In this document: positions 47,101 through 58,316 of the stretch, in pieces | Numbering within the stretch: the stretch's first letter is position 1 | How the letters are laid out: every line of letters starts with the position of its first letter | Source of the DNA: Monomorium pharaonis | Taxonomy: Eukaryota > Arthropoda > Insecta > Hymenoptera > Formicidae | DNA length: 64,000 bases | Direction of reading: 5' to 3' | Assembly: GCF_013373865.1 (NCBI RefSeq) | Contig: NC_050469.1 | Location: 13,636,546 to 13,700,545 of the forward strand | Position numbers and translations under genes: made by a program | The notes under the pieces: generated by a model | What the model saw: only the letters and a program-made list of their open reading frames with translations | What the model was told of the DNA's origin: nothing | Database searches by the model: none

Positions 47101-48097
47101 GAGTTGTCCCTCGTGAAGGGTACCAGAATTCTGATACTCGAAAAGAGCAACGATGGCTGGTGGCGAGGCCAGAGCGGCACCCAGGCCGGCTGGTTCCCGT
47201 CGAATTACACCCAGGAGGAGGGCGACGCAGACGACACGCTGCACACGTACGCGATGGCCGAGAACGTGCTCGACATCGTGGTGGCTCTCTATTCATTCTC
47301 GTCCAACAACGATCAGGAGCTTTCGTTCGAAAAGGGCGACCGTCTCGAGATCCTCGACCGTCCACCGGCGGACCCCGAGTGGTACAAGGCGAGAAACAGC
47401 CAGGGACAAGTTGGACTGGTACCGCGCAATTATCTCCAGGAGCTCAGCGAGTACTTGACACAGCCGTATCGCGAGCGTGGTATGACGAGCAGCGAGATCA
47501 GTCAGGGAGATTCCCTCGAGCGGAGGCCGGATTCTGGCGATCGGCCGCATCTCGTCGGCAAGCCTTGGTACTACGGTAGTATTACGCGCTCGCAATGCGA
47601 CACGCTGCTCAATCAACACGGCCATGACGGAGATTTCCTAATCAGGGATAGTGAAACCAACGTGAGTATAGCGACTTACCATATCGCGATTAAATCGGAA
47701 CTTCAGTTCAGTTCGGCTTTAGCACATTTCCGGCAAATTGCAATCGCAGTTATCTCATAATTGAAGATTTGCGTTCGAACATTTCTGTCTTGTTTATTTT
47801 CACTTATTCAATGTAATTTTTTTCTACACTTATATAAAATTCGTATCTTAAGATTTGATAAAACTAAATTTTTAGATGGGCGATTATTCGGTATCCTTGA
47901 AAGCACCGGGACGTAACAAGCACTTTAGGGTACACGTAGAAGGAGCGTTATATTGTATCGGTCAGAGGAAGTTTCATACACTAGATCAGCTTGTAGATCA
48001 TTATCAGAGGGCCCCAATCTACACCAATAAGCAGGGAGAGAAGCTGTACTTGGTGCGCCCATTACCAAAAGGCAATGCCAGTAGCAACGGTTGCTAG
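43383..48097 (+). CDS. dock: Dreadlocks / NCK SH2-SH3 adaptor
   Basis: Adaptor joining phosphotyrosine receptors to Pak, WASP/WAVE and other actin regulators; in flies it guides photoreceptor axons. Exons 43383-43401 (MSSLKI plus G, strong GTAAGT donor), 46724-47661 and 47876-48097 join in phase to give 392 aa. SH3-1 spans about 13-68 (AKYDYGAQGAQELDL to GYVPSNY), SH3-2 about 119-169 (VVKYNYQAQQADELSL to GWFPSNY), SH3-3 about 190-245 (VALYSFSSNNDQELSF to GLVPRNY). The SH2 starts at PWYYGSI (about 287), with the phosphotyrosine-binding Arg in FLIRDSE at about 314, and continues in the last exon to the end. The SH3-SH3-SH3-SH2 order is specific to NCK/Dock. A second possible first exon lies 287 bp upstream of exon 2. 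The gene is divergent from IQGAP and convergent with drongo. Confidence 0.94.
43402..46723 (+). other. First intron of dock
   Basis: Falls from GC-rich promoter DNA to AT-rich sequence after about 44110. A short inverted pair ('tcaaacataag' near 45153 and 'gcttatgtttga' near 45241) is visible. No other gene is supported. Confidence 0.6.
46425..46437 (+). CDS. dock: Possible alternative first coding exon of dock
   Basis: ATGATTAAGAACA precedes a good donor (A|GTAAGTTT). It ends in the same phase as the distal first exon, so splicing to 46724 gives MIKNSKTSQDD instead of MSSLKIGKTSQDD. The change affects only the first seven residues, before SH3-1. A separate proximal promoter in the 46.0-46.4 kb region would be needed. 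The match of start, donor and phase could still be chance for so short a segment. Confidence 0.45.
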
Positions 48098-48645
48098 ATA
48101 AATTCGTGCCATGAAGAGAAGGAGACAGTCCATGCGCTTTCAGCTGTATCGCTAAGATACGCGACGCCTGCCTAGTAATATCAATATCACATCTCGTACG
48201 TTTATACAATAACGATAAATATAAAATTGGTCTACTCGTATATTAGTGTTTCTCGATTGTTTTCACCATTTACACAGTGAGGTATGATTTAGTACTCTCT
48301 AAGTGAATCGGTAACTCGTATTACACTCCTCGGAGCTTCCAGACTACTCAGCAAACGAACAAAGAAACATTGATACGGCAGCTACATAAACTAATTGACA
48401 ACTCAAGGCTTATCTTTATATTCATATGTAATTGTAAAACGCGAACCGACTGTTATTACGATTAATAATATATTACAACTGCATATAATATAGACTGCAA
48501 GTGTAATGATCAAGTAATAATTAATTATCATGCAATTATGAAGAATAATTAAGTGGATCTCTACTCTAGAGCTATTGGTATTGAATTATAACAAAGACTA
48601 AGTGTTCATTTGTGATTTTGTATTTATATTAGAAGTTTTTAAGTA

Positions 48646-48651
48646 AATAAA
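48646..48651 (+). terminator. Polyadenylation signal for dock
   Basis: AATAAA about 550 bp after the dock stop. A second AATAAA lies at about 48769 and could serve as the distal site. Confidence 0.5.
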
Positions 48652-49159
48652 CTGTATTTAAGTGTGCATAAGAAACAAAATGTATCCTCTTGACTTATAT
48701 TTCCTTTGTCCATTTTCAATGATAACTATAAGATATATATACACATTTAGAACTCTGTTATGCTACAATAAACTTTATTTCTTTTTATTTTCTCTCAACA
48801 AACATTGCTATATTGCAGAATTAATTTTTCCTAGGTACATGTAATTGTTAAGAGAAATAAGGAAAATAGAAAGATTTCTTATTTACAAATTTCCTTCGCC
48901 AAAAATTGCATCACCAAGTAACATTCACGATTAGTAACAAATATTAATCTTTATTAACGTGTATATTATATTCATAAATAAAAGTATTATTTTTGTTTTA
49001 TTTTTATAGATATGAGATTGGTGCTCCTAGGGGGAGGGGGGGTAGAAGTTAATGGCACTAATTGCCAATAAGGTCACGTATATAACAATTTGCCTAATCT
49101 AAATATATTTTAGTTCGCATATTTGTTCGTAATTCCATTGAAAGCTTACACGTACATAA
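48652..49159. other. Convergent 3' flanks of dock and drongo
   Basis: AT-rich, with a poly(G) patch near 49030 ('gggggaggggggg'). A TTTATT at about 48950 could be the polyadenylation signal of drongo on the minus strand. No coding frame. Confidence 0.55.
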
Positions 49160-52100
49160 TCATAAGAAGGGATTGTTCGAATTCCTTGTCATGTTGGTTA
49201 CTCCCGTGCCCACCTATAACCGACGAACGAACAAGCGTATATTGAGGACAATTCTTTCGTTTATCATGAAAAATTAAATAAAATTGTAGTTTACCATAAA
49301 TGGATTTGCATGATACGCCGATACTGTTGGTTGCCACACTTTGTTCGCTAGCGGCGTCATGATTTGACTTAATTGGAGTACGTCTCCGTTACTAGGTGCG
49401 CCGACGCCTATCCATTGCGAATCTAAAAGTTTTTTAGATGAAGCTTCAGCATTATTGCAAACTAACGATAGGTATAATACAATATTTGTTTTTTCTTGAT
49501 TCCTAAATTTTTTCTTTTTTTTTCAAATGGAAAATGATTGAAACAAATATATAAACATTAATAAAAAGTAAATTGTATGAATTAATTGTGTTATGTGAAA
49601 TCTACGTTGCAACTGCATTTTTCAACTTTAATTTAAAATCAGCCACACACGTAAAAATTGTCGAGTCAACTGAAACGTATGTATTGTATTTGCAGCTCTG
49701 TCATTTAAATGTTCCGATAGACTTTCATAAGCTTATTAATACAAACACGTATGCGCAGTTCAAAAGTAAAACTGCAAGTTTTGTCATTCGCACAGTCCAA
49801 TAAACTTACACAAGTGTGCTTGCGTATGCATGCTTGACAAATTTACATCAACGTGTGTGGCCGACTTAAGAATGCGTCTTGTCGTCTCTTACCATTATTT
49901 ACAGGGAATTGAGTCGGCTTAAATGGATTTGCGGGATTGCACAAGGAGCTATCGATGGGTTGAGTATTATTGTTGACTACGTTTGCAGACGGCCGCCATA
50001 AATCACCACCCGTGAATGGATTTGAGATGACGTGCGTTTGATTATTTACTCCTATACTCCACGTAGCATTTGGTGCTGTAATTGAAAACTTTGTGTATTC
50101 AGATGCTTTCTCTTACGCTAATCGAGTGCTAAGCGTACAATTAATTGACGCTGTGTTTTAGATAACATCGCCACAGTGGTGTTTACCATTCGAATTATTT
50201 GCGTTTCCCCACGTAGACGGGGATAAGGTTCCAGTTGTCTCTTCCTTCAATTGCGTTTGCTTCATCAGCGAGTCTAAGTCTTTAAGTGCCGCGTAACGAT
50301 CTTCCGAAGGTGGCGCGTGTAACCCATTCATGTTCATCATGGCGTTCCCACCGACCTGATTAAACATTGCGGACGTTTCCATACCTCAATAATAAAATTG
50401 TTCATTATAAGACAAGTGTCGTTACAATTCAGTTTATGATATTCTACGATGTAAGAAGGAAGGAAAAAGAGAGAGGCACGCTCTGATACCGCTCTGCTAC
50501 TCACTCTTTGTATTATTGAAGACCGGATTATTGTCGAAGTTAGCGAAGAATAGCTGAGGCGCGATCGATTGCTGACCGAACTGGCCAACTGATGTCGGCG
50601 CCGGGCAGAAGGGATCAGGAACTTTACTGAAGTCTGCAACGAAGTCCGTCGCGAAACTGTTCGAATTATTTAGCGCGTCCGCGTTGTTGCTCGGCTTATT
50701 CTGGGTACCGACCGGCGCGGGCAGCGTCGTGGACGTTCCTGAATTCGGTACCCTCGGAATGCTGCTCGCGGACTGCGACCTCGGCTGCACCACCGTGTTT
50801 TGATTCGCGATCGACGGATCCAAGTAATATCGCTTGAGCTCGTACTTGGCGCTCATTAGGTCCTTCATCTTCTGCTCGTCCTTGGTGTCGAAATTCTGCG
50901 GGGAGTTGGAGTTCATCAGACCCAGCCATATTCGCCTGCAGTACTCGTTGCCGTGTTCCTTTATGAAGTCTATCTCATCCTGGGTGAATGTCGCCATAGA
51001 AATGGACTTTACTCTGTGCGGTGGTGTCAGGCCACGTCTGAAAATGCAACGCGAGAGCTTGTAGACCAGGATGTATTATACGTATATTCAAAATAATGAA
51101 AAAGTTATTTAAAAAGTACGGATTGATCTTATATTGTACGAATTATTCCAATTAAATTCGAATCATTTGAAAATTTAAAATCTAAAAGGTTCGAATACGA
51201 ATCATATACATATTTACAATTTTTTTTAATCAAAAATAACTTTATCATATAATCAATAATATTTTTCTTTACTTTCTAAATGACAATCAGTAAAATCAGT
51301 AAAAATATATTAATTTTCAATTATGTACTTGTAACTTAGCAATCAGTAAATTAAATACATTGATCTTTCAGTGATAACATACTAACTATAAAGAGTCGAA
51401 ATCACTAAAAGACAATTAATGAATACTCACTGATTATCATAGTTATAAGTATATCACTGTAAATCAGTGAATAATACACTGATTATCATTTAGAAAGCTT
51501 TATCTATTAAAATTTAATCTAACAACAATTATATTTTTAATTAAATGCTACGTTTCAACAATTTCAATTCGAAATAAAATTTTGTTCATAGAGTAAATTT
51601 CATCGATCCTGATTCAATTTAACAAAGAATTCAATTCGAATCGATTCGATGACCTAAAAACCCTTGACACACATTTCCACCATATTGTATTTGAAAGTAA
51701 CACAAAAAATTTGGTGGTGTTTCTCTGAATCAAAAATTAATTCAATAAGAACCTTTATCATTATTTTTAAAAGATTTAATAACAAATAAATAGTTTAAAT
51801 TACTACAAAATAAACTATAAAGATGTGCTATTAAATAAAGAATATAATGAGTTTGATAATAAATATATTAGATAATAAATATAATGCTATTAACACGATT
51901 TTCGTATGTATATAGTTCGTATATAGTTGGTTTAAAATATAAATATTAACACATTTACAATTTACTTTGCGGGGACTGTACGCGCGATACGTCCTTAAAA
52001 AAAACTTCGATAATCTTTTCCGAGAAAATTATTTACGATAATTTACAGCTGTAATCAGCGGTCTCTAGGAAACGTTATCTTACATTTTCATCAGGCATTT

Positions 52101-52286
52101 CTACGCTGATTTAAAATTATTTGGCATTGAATTTATTTAATTGACCATTAAAGTGGCGCATTAATTTTTGCGCCACGACTTTTAGTTTCTCTCATTATTT
52201 TTATTGCTTTGATCGTAACCAGTCGTTAACACTGCATTCGAAGTTATTTAAAAAGTGATAAGAATGAGAAATAAACGAGACAAAAG

Positions 52287-52371
<85 letters not shown>

Positions 52372-53811
52372 GAGGGGGAAAGGGGGAATTCGCGGAAAAT
52401 CAATGCGCGCTTAGCAATTGTAATTACGTCATACAATTTTTTCTCGTGCCGCGGTTCGCGCTCGAGAAATAATTTTCATCCCGCAACACTCGACGCGCCA
52501 ATCGTCGAGTTTCCGTGACGAATAATAACGAGGCTCGCGTGCTTCTAATACGTCGTAACAGGACGCAAATATAGCCGTATAACGAGATTTAAAAATCCGC
52601 ACGTGCGCGCGTGTGCAGTACAATGCGGCTGCCTGCTGTGCTGAGTCGCGCGGCGCAATGCGACTTGACCGATTAAAAGAGCGCGAGTCGATAATCGGCG
52701 CTCGCGGTATCGCGTGTGAGCGATCGCGATTTCCCGGGAGAGAAATGAGGGGGGAAAAAGGAGAGACGAGAAAGAAAATCGAAAGAGAGAGGAATAAAGA
52801 ATGCATTCCTCCTCCTCCTCCTCCTTTTCGCCGTAACATTTTAACCATTGATAAAGCAGAACTGCGCACAAAGAAAAACGAGTCGACGTCGCTGATAGCG
52901 CTAACTTCCTGGCTGTGGAAGCCGTCGACGTTTTAACGCGATGACTCACTTTTAGAATCGCGCGCGCGAGAGCGCACAGTCTCTCTCTCTCTCTCCCCCT
53001 CGCTTTCTCTCTTCATCTTTCTCTCTCCATCTCTTCTCTTCCTCTTTCTCGCGCGAACAACGCAACGCATTTACAGAGAGCAGGAGGAGGCCTGTACACG
53101 TGTACGTCGCCCGAAGCGATTCTCGCGGGGAGGCTCTACCGTCCTACATAATACACAATGGCATCTCCTCCGTCGCGCTCGCGCCGCACCAGGTTCCCGC
53201 TCCGATCGGCTCGCTCGCGCGCGCCGCGGATTTTCCCCACTCTCTATTTATAGCGACCGCACGCGCATCACGGCCATCAGGACCAGGATGATTTGGAGCC
53301 AGCCCGGTCAGCGAAATACGCAACACGTAGCTGTATCTCGACGACGATCACGCGATACCATCATCGATCGCGGGACGGGGTATCGCGGAGAGCGGAGCGC
53401 ACCTCGTGCTGCCTCCTCGTTCAGGACGACGGTTGACATTTGCTCAATGTCACGTTGCGGTGGCAGAGAAGAGGGACGGGAGGGAGGAGGACGCGAAAAC
53501 GGCACTCGCGAAGCGGGTGACACGCGATCCTGGAACGCGATCCACGAGCGGACAGCGAGGGAGAGAGGGGGATCTCGATGAGCACGCACAGAAAGAGAGA
53601 GAAAGAGAGAGAGAGAGACAAATCGGAGCCGGATCGGAGCTACTTACAGCATACCAGAGCACGAGGTGCAGACGAACGAGCCGATCGTCATGTTGACGTA
53701 GGTCGGCCCACGCTGGTTGCAGTCGAAGCATTCCTTGTTGCCCGGCTGCGAGACCAATTCGCGGAGTGTCTTCAGGTTCCTCTCGTCCTGCTTCCTCTTC
53801 GTGGACGCCAT
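49160..53811 (-). CDS. drongo: ArfGAP and FG-repeat protein (AGFG / drongo)
   Basis: Arf-GAP-domain protein related to human AGFG1 (Hrb), which acts in clathrin-coated vesicle sorting and RNA-linked transport; Drosophila drongo is the orthologue. Six exons: 53811-53648, 51037-50505, 50384-50187, 50075-49893, 49422-49295, 49213-49160. Phases close to give 419 aa. The ArfGAP zinc finger has Cys at residues 28, 31, 48 and 51 (ECFDCNQRGPTYVNMT, then GSFVCTSCSGML). Next comes RGLTPPHRVKSISM, the AGFG-type version of the domain. The rest is low-complexity, Asn/Ser/Pro-rich, with NPF motifs (TSANPF-like ANPF, SNPF and a terminal NPFL) that in this family bind EH domains. FG repeats are few. Exon 1 sits in a GC-rich promoter island and intron 1 (2.6 kb) holds a MITE and a long GA tract. 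Confidence 0.93.
51272..51498. mobile_element. MITE in drongo intron 1, about 227 bp
   Basis: The ends 'ctttctaaatgacaatcagt' and 'actgattatcatttagaaag' are inverted repeats. The interior has repeated 'aatcagt' and 'cactgat' words in both orientations. No coding capacity. Confidence 0.75.
52297..52367. repeat. (GA)n microsatellite, about 70 bp
   Basis: Uninterrupted GA tract in drongo intron 1, at the start of a GC-rich stretch. Confidence 0.95.
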
Positions 53812-54260
53812 CCCGTGCGTGCGTACGTATGTGCGTGAGTTCGTGCGTGGGTGTGCGTCCGTGAGGAAGCGAGCGAGCGAGCGAGCGAGCGAGCGCGCGC
53901 GCGCGCACGCACCCGCGTCTGCGGCGGGAACTTGCGGTTATGCGCCTCAGCGGGAGGTGCGAGGGAGCGCTTCCTCTACTACGGGTAGTAATAGGCCGTG
54001 TCCCGAGCTACGTGGAGCGCGAACGAGCCCCAGGTAGATACCAGGGATCGTCGTGCGAACCACCTATCGCGCCGCGCCTGCGAAACTGACTGCGACGCGG
54101 CGCCGCTGCGCTCGTCGCTCTCGTCGCCTTTTCTCGCTCCCTCGCTTTCCTCTTTCGCGCCTCGCGCATTCTCTCTCTCTCTCTCTTCCCCTTTCTTTCC
54201 CACTTGCTCTTTCCCACACTCTCGCCTTCTCAGTTCTCACCCTCCCCGTCCGTTCGAGCC
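52440..54260 (-). promoter_or_regulatory. GC/CpG-rich island around drongo exon 1
   Basis: High GC with abundant CG, (GA)n/(CT)n and GAGC/GCGC tracts (53868-53905), covering the first exon of drongo and its upstream flank. Overlapping frames on both strands lack family motifs and are treated as composition artefacts. Confidence 0.55.
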
Positions 54261-55615
54261 TGTGCTGATTTGACAAGCGCGAGAGGATACCTCGAGAAGT
54301 CCAATGGGAAAGCACGGATCCTAGGGATTCTGGTAGACGCCATTCTCGTTCCTAGAAAACGTGGCCTCGTTGGACGTCGAGCGGAGCATGAAATTCCGCT
54401 GTTGGAGCAGTCAGCAGTCAGCTGTATGTACAATACATCGCAGCTAGAAGGCGACTTCGATCAAAATCTGATTATCTGATTCTGATCTGATTTAACGATG
54501 ATTAATTCAATTCGTGGAATCGTATAGAAAAAGTATTCAAATTAGTTTGCAACGCAATATTAAATGTTTTACTGCTACACGAATGCTTCAATAACAAGCA
54601 TAATAAATTTGCGATGCAAAATATTGCATATAAATGTCGTAAAACTACAATTTTTCCCCATGTAGTTGTCTTCCACGTGGGAACGGTACAATCATGAGCG
54701 TATTCAAGACTTTTGAGGGGAAGTGTTTTATATAATTTTCGTCGTAAATAGCATTTTTTTTACTTAATTAATTTTTCTGTATTCTAAAACTTAGAATGAT
54801 TTCTTGTTTCTGATTTTTAATTGTAAAAATATTAAATTTTGTAAATCATAATCTTTTATTTTTTTCCAAAGGAAATATAGATCAACGGACAAACTACTGT
54901 TATGAAAAACGTTTAGTTGATTTAATAAAATGTGTATCTCCTTAATATACTAAAGCTAAAATTTTTATTATTACATTTATCTTTATAGAAAAATATTTTC
55001 AATTTATATAAAAAACAAAAAAACTACGAGAAACGTTGTCAAATATGATTAGAAATGTGATATTGTCATAAAGTTAAATAAAAAAATGCAAAATGAAAAA
55101 TAAGCTAAAGAAAATTATTAGATAAAATTGATAAAATTAAAGAAATATGCAATAATTTTTTTCCAAAAAATTTAATACATCTGAAATATTTTATGATTAT
55201 ACAAGTTGCAACAATATTACAGCAACATTTTGCAGCCAGTTTTTACAATATTGCAGTCTTAAGTAATATCTTGAGTAATATTTTGAGATGTTATAACATT
55301 GTCGTTAATCAATGACATCTCAAACTAGTACTTGAGACAGCTTAACTATGAGAATCGACTACAAATACTGTCATAAACTGATAAAATTTTAAGAAATTTC
55401 GATAAAATAATGTCATTGGTATCTAGTATTAATAGCTGAGAATAAATTGTTTTATAAAGGAATTGATAAAAAAATAGACATGATTAATAGATGGTTTTAA
55501 TATTTTAACATATTCTTTTCTGTTATTTCAAACTACATATTAGAATAAAGTAGTATTGTTAGAGTAAAACGTAGAGGATAAAGTTCATATATTATATATA
55601 CATATACACATGTAC

Positions 55616-55663
<48 letters not shown>

Positions 55664-56046
55664 TCCATTGTATACAAGATAATTATATTTTTGTTTAACA
55701 AATCTTGACATGTGCAGGTATATGTGACAAAAAAACCCTTTGCAAACCATATAACTAGTATTTATATAATTTAATCCATTCTAACACATTGATATCGAGT
55801 GCCATGCATAAATAACAGTTGCCTTTTTTAATAACTGAAATAATAAGAGATTATCCAATTTTTAATCAAATCGTATACAAAACCGATCAGTGTCCTGGGT
55901 AACTCACAGCAATTGTGTCAATAGAATATATATATAAAGTTATAAACTTCTTAATAAGATTGTGTTCAACATAAGTGTCAAAGTAATCAGTGCTGACTGT
56001 GAGAAAAACCATATGTCTCCCATAAAAAGCGACTTATTTCAGTTCT
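54261..56046. other. Intergenic DNA between drongo and the C18orf32-like gene
   Basis: AT-rich with a (TA)n tract at 55617-55660. No gene is supported. The last few hundred bases are probably the 3' untranslated region of the downstream minus-strand gene. Confidence 0.55.
55617..55660. repeat. (TA)n microsatellite
   Basis: About 20 TA units with slight interruptions at the left edge. Confidence 0.9.
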
Positions 56047-56262
56047 TCACTCGGTCTTCTTCACCGTGTCACTTCCTTTGTCCTTCCACGACAGAGTACA
56101 CGTCCCATTTTTGCACTCCTTTATCAAATCTGGACATGGTTGATCCTTCTCGGCATCCTCTCCTTTACTCCTCAGTTGCCATAACTTGATTAATAACGGT
56201 TGTATGAGGAACCTCCATATTATTAGGATTATAGGAACCGCGAAGCATGGCACGCACACCAT
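56047..56262 (-). CDS. Small C18orf32/UPF0729-type membrane-associated protein
   Basis: A 71-aa protein in one coding exon. The N-terminus MVCVPCFAVP matches the family hallmark MVC.PC at the start of human C18orf32. It is followed by a hydrophobic stretch (IILIIWRFLIQPLL) and a charged, lysine-rich C-terminus. The human protein is small, N-terminally hydrophobic and linked to lipid-droplet/ER membranes and NF-kappaB signalling in overexpression work; the function here is inferred only by similarity. On the minus strand a 5' untranslated intron is visible, with donor 'GAG|GTAAGAG' at 56488 and acceptor 'TTTTTAG|GTC' at 56286. This places the ATG in the second exon, 24 bases after the acceptor, and promoter DNA at about 56600-56900. 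Confidence 0.8.
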   Translation of the reverse strand: MVCVPCFAVPIILIIWRFLIQPLLIKLWQLRSKGEDAEKDQPCPDLIKECKNGTCTLSWKDKGSDTVKKTE

Positions 56263-58316
56263 TCTGTATCTGACTAATTTTATGACCTAAAAATTACAAA
56301 GAGCATCTTTTAAAACAGAGTAGCAGATCATAACAGACGAGTGCCCATCTCGGAACGACAGTACAACTGCAGCCTTCCGGACCAACAGAGACAGCGTCTT
56401 GTTCTTTTATCATCGCTTCGTTTGCTGTACGCTCACTTCCGGAGATGCGGAAGGAAAGAAAGAAGAAAGGAAGGATGTGACTCTTACCTCGAACGAGAGA
56501 GGCTGAGATCGCTGAAGAAGAGATGCTACAACGAGTCTCCACGGGACAACGATCGGGTGAATGCGAGAAAGATCGATAGTACGAGCATAACCTGGACGAG
56601 ACCGTGAAAGCAAGAAGTATCTCGAAATGTCTTCTCGACGTGTACGGAAAATACGTGTCGGGATTAAGAGCCGAGATGATTGCGCATCGCGTATTCAAGG
56701 GGGGGAAGAGATAACTAGCTTTGAAATATCGTCGGCTCGCCCTGAATTCGCTCTCGTCGAGCTCAACGTCAATGTCGATCCGTTGACTGTCACTCTCGCG
56801 ATGTAGCACGCGCATACACAGGCACAGGCACACACACAAACACACGCGCGCGCGAAACTCTGATTTCTGTCGTTCATAGAGCCGAGCGCGACTCTGGGGT
56901 CGGACTAGCGAATTAGCGCGCGCGAATTATTAGCTAACTTGAGGAGTGACTCCAAAACTGAACTCCGATTTAAAGTTATTAATTATAATTTATCGAGTAT
57001 GTCCGTTAACGTGAATGGAATTATATTTTAATTAGATAAATATGATTATAACGGCAACTTCTCCTTTTTTCTTGTAACTTTTATATATTGTTTATTTTAG
57101 TCTCTAAATGAGATTTGGAGAAAGAAAATCGTCGCTCATTTTCCGTTTATTTTTAATTAATTTTTAAAATTTCTCGATATCGGTAAGTAAGAAAATGATA
57201 AAAAAAAGATATTTTATAACAAAATCATAATATACAAATAATAAAGTTATTAATATTTTTCCATGATCACTTAACAAATATTCTTTAACAGTTTGTAATT
57301 TTTATTAAAGCAGAAGATATTTTAGGTTAATCACATTATTATATGTCAAAATCCAATTATTTATTTAAAGTAAGGTGCAAATAGAAAACTTAATTGAAGA
57401 TAGCCGCAAGGTAATTGCTGCACATATGCATTATGGACAACATAAATTATCATTTTTTTTATCATTTTCTTACTTACTGATATCGAGAAATTTTAAAAAT
57501 TAATTAAAAATAAAGGGAATATGAGCGACGATTTTCCTTCTCAGAATCTCATTTAGATGTCAAAATAAATAAAATATAAAAGTTACAAGAAAAAAAGAAA
57601 GGTTGCCATTATAATACGTATTTACCCTCTAATTAATAAAAGAACTGTTCAAATTTTACAGATATTAAAATGTTTTGAGATGTAACGCATACATTAAGAG
57701 ACGAAAAACAAGATTAGATCATGGACAACAAAATTCAATCAGAAATTTTACAGTAAACAATTCTGCTTGAATTAACTGATCTAGTAATATTTTGTTAAAC
57801 GTAAGTATAATCATTTCTTCTTTTTTAATATATAGAAAAGAAGACCAGTGACAGCGAATTTCAATTTCTCTTCGAATTAATCGAAATTCAGTCAAAGTCG
57901 CTCTGATTCTACACAAGTACCCGTTTTTTTTTCTTTTGCCGCGCGATCAATGGATTGATAACGTTATTCGCGCCTTCCTCTGCGATAAATCTAATTCATT
58001 CATATTTAACATGATTGTGACGCGTCATTTAACAACACGCATGCAAAAGAACATGGTCACAGCCATATATCGTGATTGCAGCATCTCCCTCAGATTCTAT
58101 GCTTAAATTTACACACATTAGACATATACCTGTGATATATTATAAGGTAGAAAGAGATATATTACAAGAGTATCTGCGTCGCAAAATGTTTGCAGTGAGA
58201 ACTGTCGAAGCATTTAGAGTGTTTCAAATATCGACCGATCAGTTCCTTCAATTTTACGAGGAAGTTCTCGTACCGGAACTTTAGACATCGCGAATGAGTT
58301 CCTCGGCTTCTGACTC
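56263..58316. other. Promoter/5'UTR of the C18orf32-like gene and intergenic DNA
   Basis: 56286-56900 is more GC-rich and holds the 5' untranslated exon and promoter. The rest is AT-rich, with a long palindromic element. The open frame on the + strand near 58072-58284 lies opposite the 3' untranslated region of the next minus-strand gene and has no family motif. Confidence 0.55.
57047..57613. mobile_element. Foldback element with about 165-bp inverted arms
   Basis: 57047-57225 is the inverted copy of about 57447-57613. Shared words include 'ataacggcaac' (right end 'gttgccattat'), 'tctaaatgagat', 'gaaaatcgtcgct', 'tttctcgatatc' and 'ttacttac', or their complements. The loop of about 220 bp has no open frame. 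It is non-autonomous. Confidence 0.8.

Noticed and set aside
46832..47625. Other-frame ORFs over dock exon 2
   Set aside because: Shadows of the SH3/SH2 coding exon.
58072..58284. 70-codon + strand frame (VERDILQEYLRRKM...)
   Set aside because: It lies opposite the likely 3' untranslated region of the membrane-protein gene, and has no homology I recognise and no splice context.
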